64,000 nt of DNA, taken from contig OY282434.1 of assembly GCA_958296095.1 (NCBI GenBank), positions 2,634,001 to 2,698,000 of the forward strand. The letters are read 5' to 3'. The position numbers were made by a program, and so were the translations under genes. The notes beneath the pieces were generated by a model. That model was not told the origin of the DNA. It saw nothing but the letters and a program-made list of their open reading frames with translations, and made no database searches. Below, in pieces: positions 53,501-62,743 of the stretch. How positions within the stretch are numbered: position 1 is the first letter of the stretch; every line of letters begins with the position of its first letter. Source of the DNA: an uncultured Oligoflexales bacterium. Its GTDB lineage: Bacteria > Bdellovibrionota_B > Oligoflexia > Oligoflexales > JAPPIL01.

Positions 53501-55531
53501 CTAATGAAAACCCGTGCGAGCGGCTGACGTGCCGCGCTTGGTCTTGGTGGCCATAGACTGGCTAAGTTCCAACACGACCTCATCGTCGTCGACGCGGATA
53601 ACTACCTGCACCTCGTTGTTACCTTTATCGACAAGCTCGATACTGTAGTTGATGCCGTCAATGATCGATCCGTCATTAATGCCTTTAGTAACAGGATACT
53701 TGATCAGTTTCTCAAAGACAGGCCGCATATTTCTTGCCCCAAATTCTTGGCTGTAACCCCTCTGTGCTAAAATTTTTACCGCGGCCGCAGATAATGCCAG
53801 GTTAATCTGCCTGTCTTGCAGCACAAGGTTAAATTCATCAAGCTGTTTCTGCACCAGACGTGCGGTCGCCTGGTCATCAAGCCTGTTATACTGGAGCGTG
53901 CGGTCAAGGCGTCCCCGTATTTCGCGAGCAAAGTCGCGGGCTAAGTTTTCTCTGTTTGTAGTCAGCACAATGATAGTGTTTCTAAAGTTAACTTGGCGCT
54001 GGTGGCGGTCAGTAAGACGGCCCTCGTCCAGCAGTGGCAGCAGCAGGTCTAGCACTCCCTTATCGGCCCTATCGACTTCGTCGAGCAAAATCACGGAGTA
54101 AGGCTTAGCCTTGACCTCGCTGGTCAAAAATTCCTGCAACGCCGCCGTGGCTGCAGGAATTTTGTATCGCTCCATATTAACGGTGATGAGATTATCCTCA
54201 CTGCCAAACAACACCTTTGCTATCACCTTCGCGGTCTGTGTCTTGCCCGTGCCCGTCGGCCCCGCGAACAGAAACGAAGCCAGCGGTCGCGTCTCATCAG
54301 TATGCCCCATAAAAGCCATCAACAAAAATTCATCAATTTCTTTATGCACATGTTCCTGCCCAAAAATCTCTGCTTGCAAGGCTGGCAATAGCTCAGCCGC
54401 TTTGTCGTTTTTATTCTTGAGAATTGTCTCTACAGGTAAGCTTAATTTTTCTGCGATAGTCGCGGCGATATGCTCCCTACCGAGTGCACTGCCAGGTGTT
54501 ACAGCTGTGGCCGCGAGGTCGAGCAGATGGACTGCGTTGCGCGGCTGTTTTTTATTGTCAATCCTGTAGCGGTTAGACATGTCTAGCGCGGCTAACAATG
54601 CCTCATCCGTAATGGTGATGCCATGATGATCCTCATAACTCTTTTTGATGCCACGCAAAATTTTCAGGGTGCCCTCCGTCGACGGTTCGTTGATGTCAAT
54701 ACGTAGGAAACGACCTATAATTGCCTGGTCCTTCTCAATAATCTTTTGATATTCATCATGCGTAGTTGCCCCGATACAGCACATACCACGCTCTAAGGTC
54801 TTCTTAAAGCCCATCGTTAGCGGAGGTGTGCTATCGTTCATTCCAATAGCCCCACTACGGAGCAGTTGATGGATTTCATCAATGAATAAAATACGCTCAG
54901 CTGGCTTAGCTTCAATAAAGTCCGTCGCGTTCTTAAGCCGATTCTGCACCTGCCCCAACCACCTGCTTTCATGGGAGGACCATATGTCGTTAGCATCAAG
55001 GGCAAAGATCTCACGGTCAGCAAGTTCAGGAAGCTCGCCATCAGCTATCCTCCGTGCCAGCTCCCTGACAACGGCCGTCTTGCCAACGCCTGGATCGCCC
55101 ACAAGCACGATCCCCTTGATGTCCTTGAGTTTAAGTGCACGGGCAATCTGATCGATCTCCTGCTCACGTCCAATGATCGGGCCATCATGGTCACGCACGA
55201 TATCGTTAGCATTCACCAGATACTCAGGACGTGTTCCCTTCTTGTGCGGCTTCTCACCGTGAAGCAGTTGCCCCCCCCAAGCATTCTCTGACTCATGCAG
55301 GCGCGCGCCCAACTCTTCCGCGTGACTAGCATTAGGCACGGTGATTTTAAACTTCCGTCCCCCTACTCGCACTAGATGCTCCCCCACGATGTAATGCCCC
55401 TGTTTATCCTTAGGCACCTTGGCGAGCAGGGCCGCAGTATCACCCACATAGCGACGTATCGGCTTCAACCATCTCGCCTGCGCGGGCAGCACAGCACTCA
55501 ACAGTATAGCACCCAGCAAAAACTTAACCAT
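53501..55531 (-). CDS. Clp/Hsp100-type two-domain AAA+ ATPase with Sec signal peptide
   Basis: 676 aa from ATG 55531 with GAGAGG upstream. Residues 1-20 are a classical signal peptide ending AQA (FLLGAILLSAVLPAQA). After ~100 residues of unknown type come two AAA+ modules. D1 has Walker A GDPGVGKT (145-152), Walker B ILFIDEIHQLL (218-219) and sensor GATTHDEYQK; D2 has Walker A GPTGTGKT (424-431), ILLDEVDRADKGV and a C-terminal domain with GYSQEFGARNMRPV. It lacks the Clp N-domain and the ClpB middle coiled coil, so it is ClpA/ClpE-like. No ClpP-binding loop is obvious. An exported unfoldase would need an ATP source. Membrane retention, or export into a host, is inference. Confidence 0.8.
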   Translation of the reverse strand: MVKFLLGAILLSAVLPAQARWLKPIRRYVGDTAALLAKVPKDKQGHYIVGEHLVRVGGRKFKITVPNASHAEELGARLHESENAWGGQLLHGEKPHKKGTRPEYLVNANDIVRDHDGPIIGREQEIDQIARALKLKDIKGIVLVGDPGVGKTAVVRELARRIADGELPELADREIFALDANDIWSSHESRWLGQVQNRLKNATDFIEAKPAERILFIDEIHQLLRSGAIGMNDSTPPLTMGFKKTLERGMCCIGATTHDEYQKIIEKDQAIIGRFLRIDINEPSTEGTLKILRGIKKSYEDHHGITITDEALLAALDMSNRYRIDNKKQPRNAVHLLDLAATAVTPGSALGREHIAATIAEKLSLPVETILKNKNDKAAELLPALQAEIFGQEHVHKEIDEFLLMAFMGHTDETRPLASFLFAGPTGTGKTQTAKVIAKVLFGSEDNLITVNMERYKIPAATAALQEFLTSEVKAKPYSVILLDEVDRADKGVLDLLLPLLDEGRLTDRHQRQVNFRNTIIVLTTNRENLARDFAREIRGRLDRTLQYNRLDDQATARLVQKQLDEFNLVLQDRQINLALSAAAVKILAQRGYSQEFGARNMRPVFEKLIKYPVTKGINDGSIIDGINYSIELVDKGNNEVQVVIRVDDDEVVLELSQSMATKTKRGTSAARTGFH

Positions 55532-55661
55532 GACAACCTCTCGTCTCAATCAAAAGCAATGCACGCTACTCTAGCTGTAATAACATGTCAACAAAATATA
55601 AAATTTATAAAAATATTGACACTAACTAAAATTTAACATAGTATACTGCGGCGATTAAATT

Positions 55662-56381
55662 ATGGTGCAAGGTATGATGAGCTATTTTTTGGTCATAACC
55701 TCTCTGCTATGGGTTGCTTGCGGTGGCGAGCAGCCAGCCGCACGGACAAAAGCGATCGAAGACGCACAGTCGAGTCTGGGACTGCAAGCCTTGCCGCAGG
55801 TCGCGGACAAGCAGGCGTATCGTCTCGTTATCTGCGCCAAGGCAAGCGGTGTGTGCCGTGATGCTTTACAAACTAAAGACGGGCGGGGGGTAACGTTTAT
55901 CTACGACATTCGCTCGCAGCACCTCATCTCTGACAGCGATGCGGGGGCCGTTGTTTCCCTCAAGCACCTGGCAGAGGCACAGACAGCAACAGCTAGGCGA
56001 GGCCGACAGAGGCAAAGTCTGGTTGTGTGGCCGCTGATCGCGGTAGGGATCACTGCAGGTGTGTTGCTGCTGCCCAAGATATCGCCAACGACATTGACCA
56101 TCGCGCTCATGCCTGACGGCAAAAGCGTACCTGTGCATCCCCCTGAAAAAAAAGTTGGGCGCAAGTATATCGCTGGTGGTGTGGGGGCGCTGGTGGCAGC
56201 AGTTGCCACGTGGTCACTAGATCACTATGTCTGGGGACATGGTGAACGCCAAGCGGCTCAGCATTGGGACAGCATTTTTTCCGCAGCTGAACACAAGAAT
56301 GCCACTACCGTTAAGGACCTAGAGCGCGTTGTAGAGGCACTGGCAAAGACTTTTGATCTCGTCGCCGTCAAGGATCGATAA
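55662..56381 (+). CDS. Lipoprotein of unknown function
   Basis: 239 aa from ATG 55662; in-frame ATGs at 55674 and 55677 are equally possible and fit a putative TTGACA (55616)/-10 promoter better. Lipobox LLWVAC. Two further hydrophobic stretches (about 120-137 and 167-185) suggest more membrane contact, and a Cys pair CAKASGVC lies near residue 58. No family recognised. It diverges from the Hsp100 gene, and its 3' end overlaps the next, opposite gene by 14 bp. Confidence 0.6.
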   Translation: MVQGMMSYFLVITSLLWVACGGEQPAARTKAIEDAQSSLGLQALPQVADKQAYRLVICAKASGVCRDALQTKDGRGVTFIYDIRSQHLISDSDAGAVVSLKHLAEAQTATARRGRQRQSLVVWPLIAVGITAGVLLLPKISPTTLTIALMPDGKSVPVHPPEKKVGRKYIAGGVGALVAAVATWSLDHYVWGHGERQAAQHWDSIFSAAEHKNATTVKDLERVVEALAKTFDLVAVKDR

Positions 56382-57993
56382 AAATACCTGGCGGGGCTTT
56401 GGGGCTTGTCTTGGGCGCAAACAGATCGCGCACGTACTTGGACAACAGCGGTCGGCTGCTGCTGTTTAAGCTTTTGAGAATTTGGTTGTACGCACCTGCG
56501 CTTATCGATAAGCCAATTGAGCCCGACAGGATGGCGTTCTTGCGGGCCGCCTCAAATTCCTGCAGCATCTTGAGATTATTTTCGATTTGTTGCGAAGTGC
56601 CGCTGAGCAGGGATCGTTCCATCGTCAGTTGACGATTGTGGACGGCAAAACTTTCCTTGATATTGAGTGCGGCCCAACCCAAGTTGGCTATGCCGCTAAT
56701 CATAATCGCCTTGCTGAGCAGGGCACTGATCGTCAGCATCGGCACCAGGCTAGTAGCAAATAGTGCCAGAGTGCCGACACCAACAGTCGTGAGCGCAGCT
56801 TTGATAATTTTTTTCCATCTCTGGTCATCTACCTCATGTTCGTAGCGGTGAAAAAGAAAATTAACTACAGGGGCGTAGCGAGGCTTTTGCAATAGCAAGC
56901 GGGCCACCGCGACATCATGGTCTTTCGTCCAGAGATAGATGGTTTTTTCAGCGCGGCGATGCTGGTGCTGTCGTGCTTTTTTAATTTCTGCCCAATGGGT
57001 AATCAACTCTTTTTTTAGTTCTGTCACGGCCTGTGTAGTCGTGTGAGCACTGACTTCCGTCAACAACTTGTTATCCGAACGCTGCAATTTTCCTGGGCTA
57101 TAAGGGTTGATAGTGCCGCTCATGTTTTTGAACATCTTAGTAAAAAATATCGGCAAAATGTTCTGCTGGGCTGCATCCATCAGCACTAGTTCATATTCCT
57201 GATACTGAGCACTTATCTGGGTGGTAAAGAAATCTGCTGCCTGAGGTATCTGGTTGTCAGTCTGTGCAACCTCCAATCGTTGCAGTGCAGCTCTTACTCT
57301 ATTCAGCTTGCCGATGGTCTTATTAACCATCTCTGTCACCTTATCTAACGTCAGCGCTTTAGTGGGGTCGTAAATCCGCAAGGTTTCCCACGCCTGACAG
57401 TCAGCATATTTTGCTTGACGACAAAGCGCAGCAGGCTCGCTCTTTTCAAAAGCAAACATGTTATGATACCTGTTGATAGCCTGTTGGTTCATGGTTAGAA
57501 TAGTGGCCAGCAAATTACCAAAAAACAGCTGCATAGACTCTTTAGAGTCATCTGTAGTTGCCGCTTCACCAGCACGCATGCGACGATAAAAATCTTGATT
57601 AGAAACGGTAAGATCGATCAGCTCAGGCGACTGATAGCGTAGCCGATGCAACAACAACGAAGACATATTTGTCTTGATGACCCCGTTGTCATCAGTCGGC
57701 TGCATAGTTAGCAAGAAAACGATATAACTGCGGAGCTTATGATGCCACTGCCGCACTTGCAGCTCATGCTTGGGGGGGATGTTGTCAGCACGTAATGCCT
57801 GGGTAGTCTTGCTGTCAAGCTCATAAAGCTCACTCAGCTGAATGTAGGCATGCTTTTCAAACGCCAGGTGGTAGAGCACCTGCAGCTCAAAAAACGGATC
57901 GACCATCATGGCAGAATCCCGCTCTGAAGCGACCTTGACCTGCAAGATACAGGCGCTCGATAGCAGCATCAATGTCAGTGATAAAATCTGCAT
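56368..57993 (-). CDS. Large helical lipoprotein of unknown function
   Basis: 541 aa. Lipobox LMLLSSAC (Cys15). Mostly alpha-helical and charged. Hydrophobic segments at about 390-435 (TTVGVGTLALFATSLVPM, ISALLSKAIMISGIANLG) and 490-505 suggest membrane insertion, reminiscent of pore-forming or tape-like proteins, but no motif supports that. Its stop overlaps antisense with the lipoprotein gene at 55662. It follows the [2Fe-2S] gene by 22 bp. Confidence 0.6.
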   Translation of the reverse strand: MQILSLTLMLLSSACILQVKVASERDSAMMVDPFFELQVLYHLAFEKHAYIQLSELYELDSKTTQALRADNIPPKHELQVRQWHHKLRSYIVFLLTMQPTDDNGVIKTNMSSLLLHRLRYQSPELIDLTVSNQDFYRRMRAGEAATTDDSKESMQLFFGNLLATILTMNQQAINRYHNMFAFEKSEPAALCRQAKYADCQAWETLRIYDPTKALTLDKVTEMVNKTIGKLNRVRAALQRLEVAQTDNQIPQAADFFTTQISAQYQEYELVLMDAAQQNILPIFFTKMFKNMSGTINPYSPGKLQRSDNKLLTEVSAHTTTQAVTELKKELITHWAEIKKARQHQHRRAEKTIYLWTKDHDVAVARLLLQKPRYAPVVNFLFHRYEHEVDDQRWKKIIKAALTTVGVGTLALFATSLVPMLTISALLSKAIMISGIANLGWAALNIKESFAVHNRQLTMERSLLSGTSQQIENNLKMLQEFEAARKNAILSGSIGLSISAGAYNQILKSLNSSSRPLLSKYVRDLFAPKTSPKAPPGIFIDP

Positions 57994-58015
57994 ACCACCC
58001 TCTGCTAGCTCTAGG

Positions 58016-58243
58016 CTATTTTTTAGACAGTCGCTGGCTTTTGTCTAGCAATGTCCTGATACGCGGCCCGCAGCGCCGCCCTGCACATCCCCCCTGTCCC
58101 GTGCCCGCACGACGGTTAACCTCCTCAACTGTGCGACTGCGCCGCACCGCGGGCAAGACTTTGCCCAAGGGAATGCCTTTGCAAATACATACAACCCGCT
58201 GTAACTTGAGAATAAGTGCTTTTTTTTTATCCTGCTCGTTCAT
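58016..58243 (-). CDS. BFD-like [2Fe-2S]-binding protein
   Basis: 75 aa. Cys19 and Cys21 (VVCICKGIPLGKVLPAV) with Cys53 and Cys58 (GGCAGRRCGPRI), plus TVEEVNRRAGTG, match the BFD-like [2Fe-2S] fold; the second pair is spaced CX4C instead of CX2C. Such small proteins pass electrons, for example in iron release. Its ATG overlaps the CPBP protease stop as ATGA, so it is co-translated. Confidence 0.75.
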   Translation of the reverse strand: MNEQDKKKALILKLQRVVCICKGIPLGKVLPAVRRSRTVEEVNRRAGTGQGGCAGRRCGPRIRTLLDKSQRLSKK

Positions 58244-58905
58244 GACGATACGCTACTAGTCTGAAACAACAAACCTAACCAAGCCAGCCACCTCTGATCA
58301 AAATACACGAAAAGCGGCACACTAGCGTTGCAGACCGCATGCAAAACAATACACGGTCTCAGGCTGCCACTGCGCACAAAAAGAAACTCACAAACCGCGC
58401 CGAGCAACAGCGGCCCCACGGGGACACCGATCTCACCCGCGCTGAGGCGCGCCCAGGTGGGCATCGTATGTGCTAACGCAAAACACAAGGCCGAGCAGTA
58501 ACTCCCCCAGAAATTACCTGCCAACTGCCGTAACCAACCGCCGATACCGAGACGGAAAACGATTTCCTCAACGACAGGAATCCAACTCAACCAAAGGTAG
58601 TGGTGTATAGCCACCGTCCCCCGCAAGGGACTAGCATAGAACGATGCGCCAAAAATTGCCAGCAAACAAAACAGCAACACTGCCAGTGCAGGAATATAAA
58701 AACGAAGATCATGCTGAGCCAAAAACCACGTGTAGAGCTGGCGACGATAGCAGAGCAGTAACAGCAAAGACAGGGCCGAGTTTGCCAGTGCCGCGGCGAG
58801 CCAAGTCTGTAGGGGGATGGCAATGTAAAGATAGGCAAGGACTATCGGGATAGCTATAGTTAACAGCAGTGCCGCGGGATAGTGCCACCTAGCCACAACG
58901 CTCAA
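58240..58905 (-). CDS. CPBP-family intramembrane metalloprotease
   Basis: 221 aa from a TTG overlapping the stop of the PilZ regulator gene. Six or more membrane helices. Motif 1 VVEEIVFRLGIG (Glu113, Glu114, Arg118), motif 2 CFALAHTMP (His146) and motif 3 CIVLHAVCNA mark the CPBP (CAAX protease and bacteriocin-processing, Abi) group. Substrate unknown. Middle gene of the PilZ-regulator / CPBP / BFD cluster. Confidence 0.88.
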   Translation of the reverse strand: MSVVARWHYPAALLLTIAIPIVLAYLYIAIPLQTWLAAALANSALSLLLLLCYRRQLYTWFLAQHDLRFYIPALAVLLFCLLAIFGASFYASPLRGTVAIHHYLWLSWIPVVEEIVFRLGIGGWLRQLAGNFWGSYCSALCFALAHTMPTWARLSAGEIGVPVGPLLLGAVCEFLFVRSGSLRPCIVLHAVCNASVPLFVYFDQRWLAWLGLLFQTSSVSS

Positions 58906-59615
58906 AGACCAGCACTTAGACGCAGTGATTTTTCCAAAGCCCGTCGCCGCGGTTCAGAAAGCTGGATGAATTTCAGACCCAGCAGTTTTTTTTGGGGATC
59001 GATCCAGCAGATTTGGCTCGGCAATTTTGTCAGCGTGCGACTGCTACCAGGCGGAGGTAAGTGCAGGGCCAGCGTAGCGGCGCGGTCGCTTATGTGGGGA
59101 TCAATCTCGACCTCGTATTGCAGACAAGCTCCGCCGATACTGAGGTTGACCAAGCTGCCTTTGATGGTGATACTTTTCTTCCCACTGCCATGCAATAGTT
59201 TCAAATTTCCTTTGGCTTGAAATCTTTTCAAGATACGCTTGCCAGAAATCAGAAACTGATCGATAACTGTCGCCATTTTTTCAAAATTTACCGGTTTCTC
59301 TATACACACTCCGTCCTGTTCATAGGCGAACAACTCATTGCCAATAATTTCTCTTATTCTGTCATCAGGATAAGCGGTGAGCAAAATCGGCCCGTCAAAA
59401 ATTTCTCGTGCATGTTTGATCAATGCCGGGCCATCAACATCGGGCAAGTCAAAATCAACAATGCCTATATCGGGTGCAACCTTTGGTAACATTTGCAAAA
59501 AATCCCGCCCGTTTTTAACTACTGAAATGGTGATTCCTGAAACTTTTTCCTTGAACACTTCCGTGCTCATCACCAAACTGGCTTTGCCACTGTCAGCGAT
59601 AAGAAGTTTTGCCAT
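58902..59615 (-). CDS. Response regulator receiver - PilZ fusion
   Basis: 237 aa from ATG 59615 with GGGGGG upstream. The receiver domain has the phospho-acceptor Asp54 (GIVDFDLPDVDG), Thr80 (ILLTAYP) and Lys107 (EKPVN). The C-terminal PilZ domain has LVNLSIGGACLQYE (D/NxSxxG) but a weak first Arg box. This layout couples phosphorylation to c-di-GMP-type output. No histidine kinase is nearby. First gene of an overlapping three-gene unit. Confidence 0.85.
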   Translation of the reverse strand: MAKLLIADSGKASLVMSTEVFKEKVSGITISVVKNGRDFLQMLPKVAPDIGIVDFDLPDVDGPALIKHAREIFDGPILLTAYPDDRIREIIGNELFAYEQDGVCIEKPVNFEKMATVIDQFLISGKRILKRFQAKGNLKLLHGSGKKSITIKGSLVNLSIGGACLQYEVEIDPHISDRAATLALHLPPPGSSRTLTKLPSQICWIDPQKKLLGLKFIQLSEPRRRALEKSLRLSAGL

Positions 59616-59779
59616 AATAATCACCCCCCACCTCCATGGTAGCACATTTACCCGGCAAACAAAAAATTGCCCTCACCGCCGCGGCACGATGCCTAAGCCA
59701 GCACGCAAATTTACAATTCAAAACTAAAACATTGCGTCTAACTTCCGAAACCACGGTGTAGCATGATGTTGGTTAAGTT

Positions 59780-60853
59780 ATGAAAAATAGGCATTACCTG
59801 CTGATATGGTTAATTGTACCTCTCTGCGCGGCGGAGTTGGTAGAAGGTAAAATTGCAGCCAAAAATTCTTTTATCCGAGACATATCAAGATTACCAACGG
59901 GCTTGCAATTACCATTGCGTGATGCCATTGAAGAGGTAAAGATTTCTTTTGCAAAAATAAAATCACGGGTCATGCGCTACCGCTCGGACCTGCGGGTTGA
60001 GCCAGTTAAACTGAAGGTAAGAGACAAGTCACTGCGGCTGTTTAGTGAACAATTTTCCCGGCGCGGACACACGGTCTATCTCTATCAAGGCATCAAGAAA
60101 AGCAAACAGCCCTACAAAAATCCGCGAGAAATAATTATCACGCCGGAAATTTTGCGCCATATCGATCAACGAAAGTTAACCAGTATCTTCTCGACCTACC
60201 ACCATCGCTTGTTGGCCTATCCACAGAAAATGAGTAAACGCAAAAAATATGCCCTCCTCAATCAGATGAAATACTTCTTCTCTTCTGCAGCACTTAGAAA
60301 AATAAAAAAGAAACTACTAAGACCTTCGCCAATTGTGGTAGACAGAGATCTACTGCCTGAGTTCGCCGCCCGTATGGTAAGGCGTTACACTATTTTTCGC
60401 GGCCCTAATTGTTTTCACGCGGTGCTTGCTTTTCAAGATCCCGCTTTACCCAAATCGACTTTCCTGAACGTCAAAGAGGAAATTGGCTACCATCGTGCCA
60501 TGATTAATCATGATGAGTTGTGGCGAGTGCTGGATGAGAATTTTTATGAAATCAACCCCCGCACAACCAAGCTAAACTATGGGGACATTATTGTCTTTTT
60601 TAAAGTTCCTGAAAACAGCAACGAGCCTCCGAGTTACAAATGGCTTAAACACACCTCTGTGTATCTGTTTAACAACTACACGTTTTCTAAAGGTTCAAAA
60701 TCTTCTAACTCACCTTATACGATAAAGACCATGCAGGAAGAATGGCGGGCCTGGCGAAAAATTCTCAAAAATCCCGCGATTAAAGTATTTCGCCGAGCGT
60801 CGCGTAATCTTAACAAAAAATTTATATCTAACCTTAAAGATTGGTTACATTGA
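59780..60853 (+). CDS. Secreted NlpC/P60-like cysteine-protease-fold protein
   Basis: 357 aa with a short signal peptide (LLIWLIVPLCAAE). The N-terminal half is basic and helical. The C-terminal half has an NlpC/P60-like triad arrangement: GPNCFHAVLAF (Cys211), YGDIIVFF (268-274) and LKHTSVYLFNNYTFSKGS (His291). Family members cut peptidoglycan peptides or amide bonds in the envelope. The similarity is at motif level only, so the assignment is tentative. The ferredoxin gene starts 2 bp after its stop. Confidence 0.6.
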   Translation: MKNRHYLLIWLIVPLCAAELVEGKIAAKNSFIRDISRLPTGLQLPLRDAIEEVKISFAKIKSRVMRYRSDLRVEPVKLKVRDKSLRLFSEQFSRRGHTVYLYQGIKKSKQPYKNPREIIITPEILRHIDQRKLTSIFSTYHHRLLAYPQKMSKRKKYALLNQMKYFFSSAALRKIKKKLLRPSPIVVDRDLLPEFAARMVRRYTIFRGPNCFHAVLAFQDPALPKSTFLNVKEEIGYHRAMINHDELWRVLDENFYEINPRTTKLNYGDIIVFFKVPENSNEPPSYKWLKHTSVYLFNNYTFSKGSKSSNSPYTIKTMQEEWRAWRKILKNPAIKVFRRASRNLNKKFISNLKDWLH

Positions 60854-60855
60854 AC

Positions 60856-61179
60856 ATGGCTGAATTTATTTTCAAACCCAGCAACAAAGCTGTCAGCGTC
60901 AACCGCGGCTGCAAAATACTCGTTGCCGCCCGCAAAGGTAATATCAAAATGCGCTACGGTTGCGTTGCTTGTCGCTGTGGCACATGCGCGGTAAAGGTTG
61001 ACCCTCCGCTTCAACTCATACCGATGGCTGACGACGAGCGCGACCTGCTCGCCAATATGAACCTGCCGACCGACGGCTCAATACGCCTCGGCTGCCAGAC
61101 TCGCATCCAAGACGGCTCAGTCGACGTTGATCTCGATTTTCAAGATCAATACTCACCTGACCAAGGTTTGTTGAAATAA
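60856..61179 (+). CDS. Plant-type [2Fe-2S] ferredoxin
   Basis: 107 aa from ATG 60856; the in-frame TTG at 60841 is less likely. Cys36, Cys41 and Cys44 in GCVACRCGTCAV, and Cys80 in RLGCQ, give the CX4CX2C...C cluster pattern; extra Cys19 and Cys39 are present. A small electron carrier. It directly follows the NlpC-like gene and converges on proW with a 7-bp gap. Confidence 0.88.
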   Translation: MAEFIFKPSNKAVSVNRGCKILVAARKGNIKMRYGCVACRCGTCAVKVDPPLQLIPMADDERDLLANMNLPTDGSIRLGCQTRIQDGSVDVDLDFQDQYSPDQGLLK

Positions 61180-61186
61180 AAACAAC

Positions 61187-62743
61187 CTAACGGGCAAAGT
61201 TGCGCTTCTGCCGATAAAAGCCTTGGGCAATACGATCCATCACCATTGCACAGAGCAGGATAGCGAGGCCTGCGAGCAGTCCTTGGCCTTTAGCGGCATA
61301 CTGCAGTGCTTCGAGGATCACGGCCCCCAGCCCCTCTGCACCGATCAACGAGGCGACGACTACCATCGATAGGCTCATCAAAATTGTCTGATTGATGCCC
61401 GTCATGATTGAGGGCGTTGCTAGTGGCAGTTGCACCCGCCACAGCAGTTGCCAGGACGAACAGCCGAAGGCAAGTGCTGCTTCTTGTGTTGCCTCTGGTA
61501 CGGTGCGAATGCCAAGTGCCGTGAGGCGAATCACGGGGGGAATGGCAAAGATAATTGTTACCAACACGCCTGGCGGCTTGCCGGTGCCGAAGAAAGCAAT
61601 AATGGGAATTAAATACACAAATGCTGGCATCGTCTGCATGAGGTCTAAGGCAGGCTCGGCAATGCGATAAGCACGAGCATCGCGCCCAAACCAAATGCCA
61701 ATGGGAATACCAAAGACGATGCAAATGCCCGCCCCCGCGCCAATCAAGGCCACCGTGATCATGGATATTTCCCACAGACCAAACAGGGCCAGGTAAGCTA
61801 GCGACGCGGCGGTAAAGATGGCCACCCGTGCTCCTGCGAGGCGAAAAGCCATCACCACCAACACCAGCATGACGACAGGCCACGGAGTGGCTATCAATAC
61901 GACCTCCAAACCGTCGAGTAGCATCACGACAGCACGCACGACACCATCGAACACTCGTCCAAAGGTCGCGGTCGCCCAGGCAAAAGCACCATCACTGAGG
62001 CGAGCTGCGTAGTTGAAAACTTCGCGCCCCAACGGAAACTTGGTAATAGTAAACTTAGTGCCGAGCCAGCCGCCGCTCAGGTCTGCCAGTACTCTGTCAG
62101 GATTGAGGGCGACAAAGCGAAAAATTGTTAGCGGTGTGATGGCCAACAGCAGCAACGCGCCGATGACACAACTGCGCCAACTGCGACCGCTGGTTTCAGA
62201 GGAAGAGTGAATACGCCAGCGCCGATATTTTCTTTGATAAATTTTATTTGCGTAAAAACCAGCAAAAATTCTAACCAACAACAACAAGAGGATGCCAAGA
62301 TAGAGCAAGGCGGTGTTACTCTCTTGCCCGATCTGCTGTTCAAGCCGCTCAGCGACCTGAGTCAAGTTGGCGATGACACGACCAGCTGTCTCTGCTGCCG
62401 CGTGATTGCCTGCCTCGTTTGCTGCTTGCAACTGCTGTTGTCGGGTAGCGATGTTCTCCAGCAATTTTTGGTGGCGCAAGGCCAGCTCCCCACCAGCTTG
62501 ACCCCAAGCGCCGCGACCAATCTGCACCAATGCCAGCAGTTCAAGCAGTAGCAAAATCCAAAAGAGCCCCCACAAGCGTCGCCACGCCGCCCATAACGAA
62601 CCACCTAGTGCCGCGCCACTGTTCCAACTCCACACCTGTTGGGCCGTGCTGGCGTTTTGAATTTTGTCGAACTCCTGCGTGTAATAAGTGCTGTTGTGTT
62701 GCACAAAGTCAGGCACACGTGCGCCGAGTTCATGTTCTTTCAT
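61187..62743 (-). CDS. proW: Glycine betaine/proline ABC transporter permease ProW, with N-terminal extension
   Basis: 518 aa. The last ~270 residues are a standard ProW/OpuAB permease, with the EAA loop around TVPEATQEAALAFGCSSWQL. The first ~200 residues are an extra part: a helix near 58-77, a coiled coil rich in Gln/Ala (about 90-145), and a second helix followed by GFYANKIYQRKYRR, resembling DUF2628. It overlaps proV as ATGA. It imports osmoprotectants with ProV and ProX. Confidence 0.9.
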   Translation of the reverse strand: MKEHELGARVPDFVQHNSTYYTQEFDKIQNASTAQQVWSWNSGAALGGSLWAAWRRLWGLFWILLLLELLALVQIGRGAWGQAGGELALRHQKLLENIATRQQQLQAANEAGNHAAAETAGRVIANLTQVAERLEQQIGQESNTALLYLGILLLLLVRIFAGFYANKIYQRKYRRWRIHSSSETSGRSWRSCVIGALLLLAITPLTIFRFVALNPDRVLADLSGGWLGTKFTITKFPLGREVFNYAARLSDGAFAWATATFGRVFDGVVRAVVMLLDGLEVVLIATPWPVVMLVLVVMAFRLAGARVAIFTAASLAYLALFGLWEISMITVALIGAGAGICIVFGIPIGIWFGRDARAYRIAEPALDLMQTMPAFVYLIPIIAFFGTGKPPGVLVTIIFAIPPVIRLTALGIRTVPEATQEAALAFGCSSWQLLWRVQLPLATPSIMTGINQTILMSLSMVVVASLIGAEGLGAVILEALQYAAKGQGLLAGLAILLCAMVMDRIAQGFYRQKRNFAR

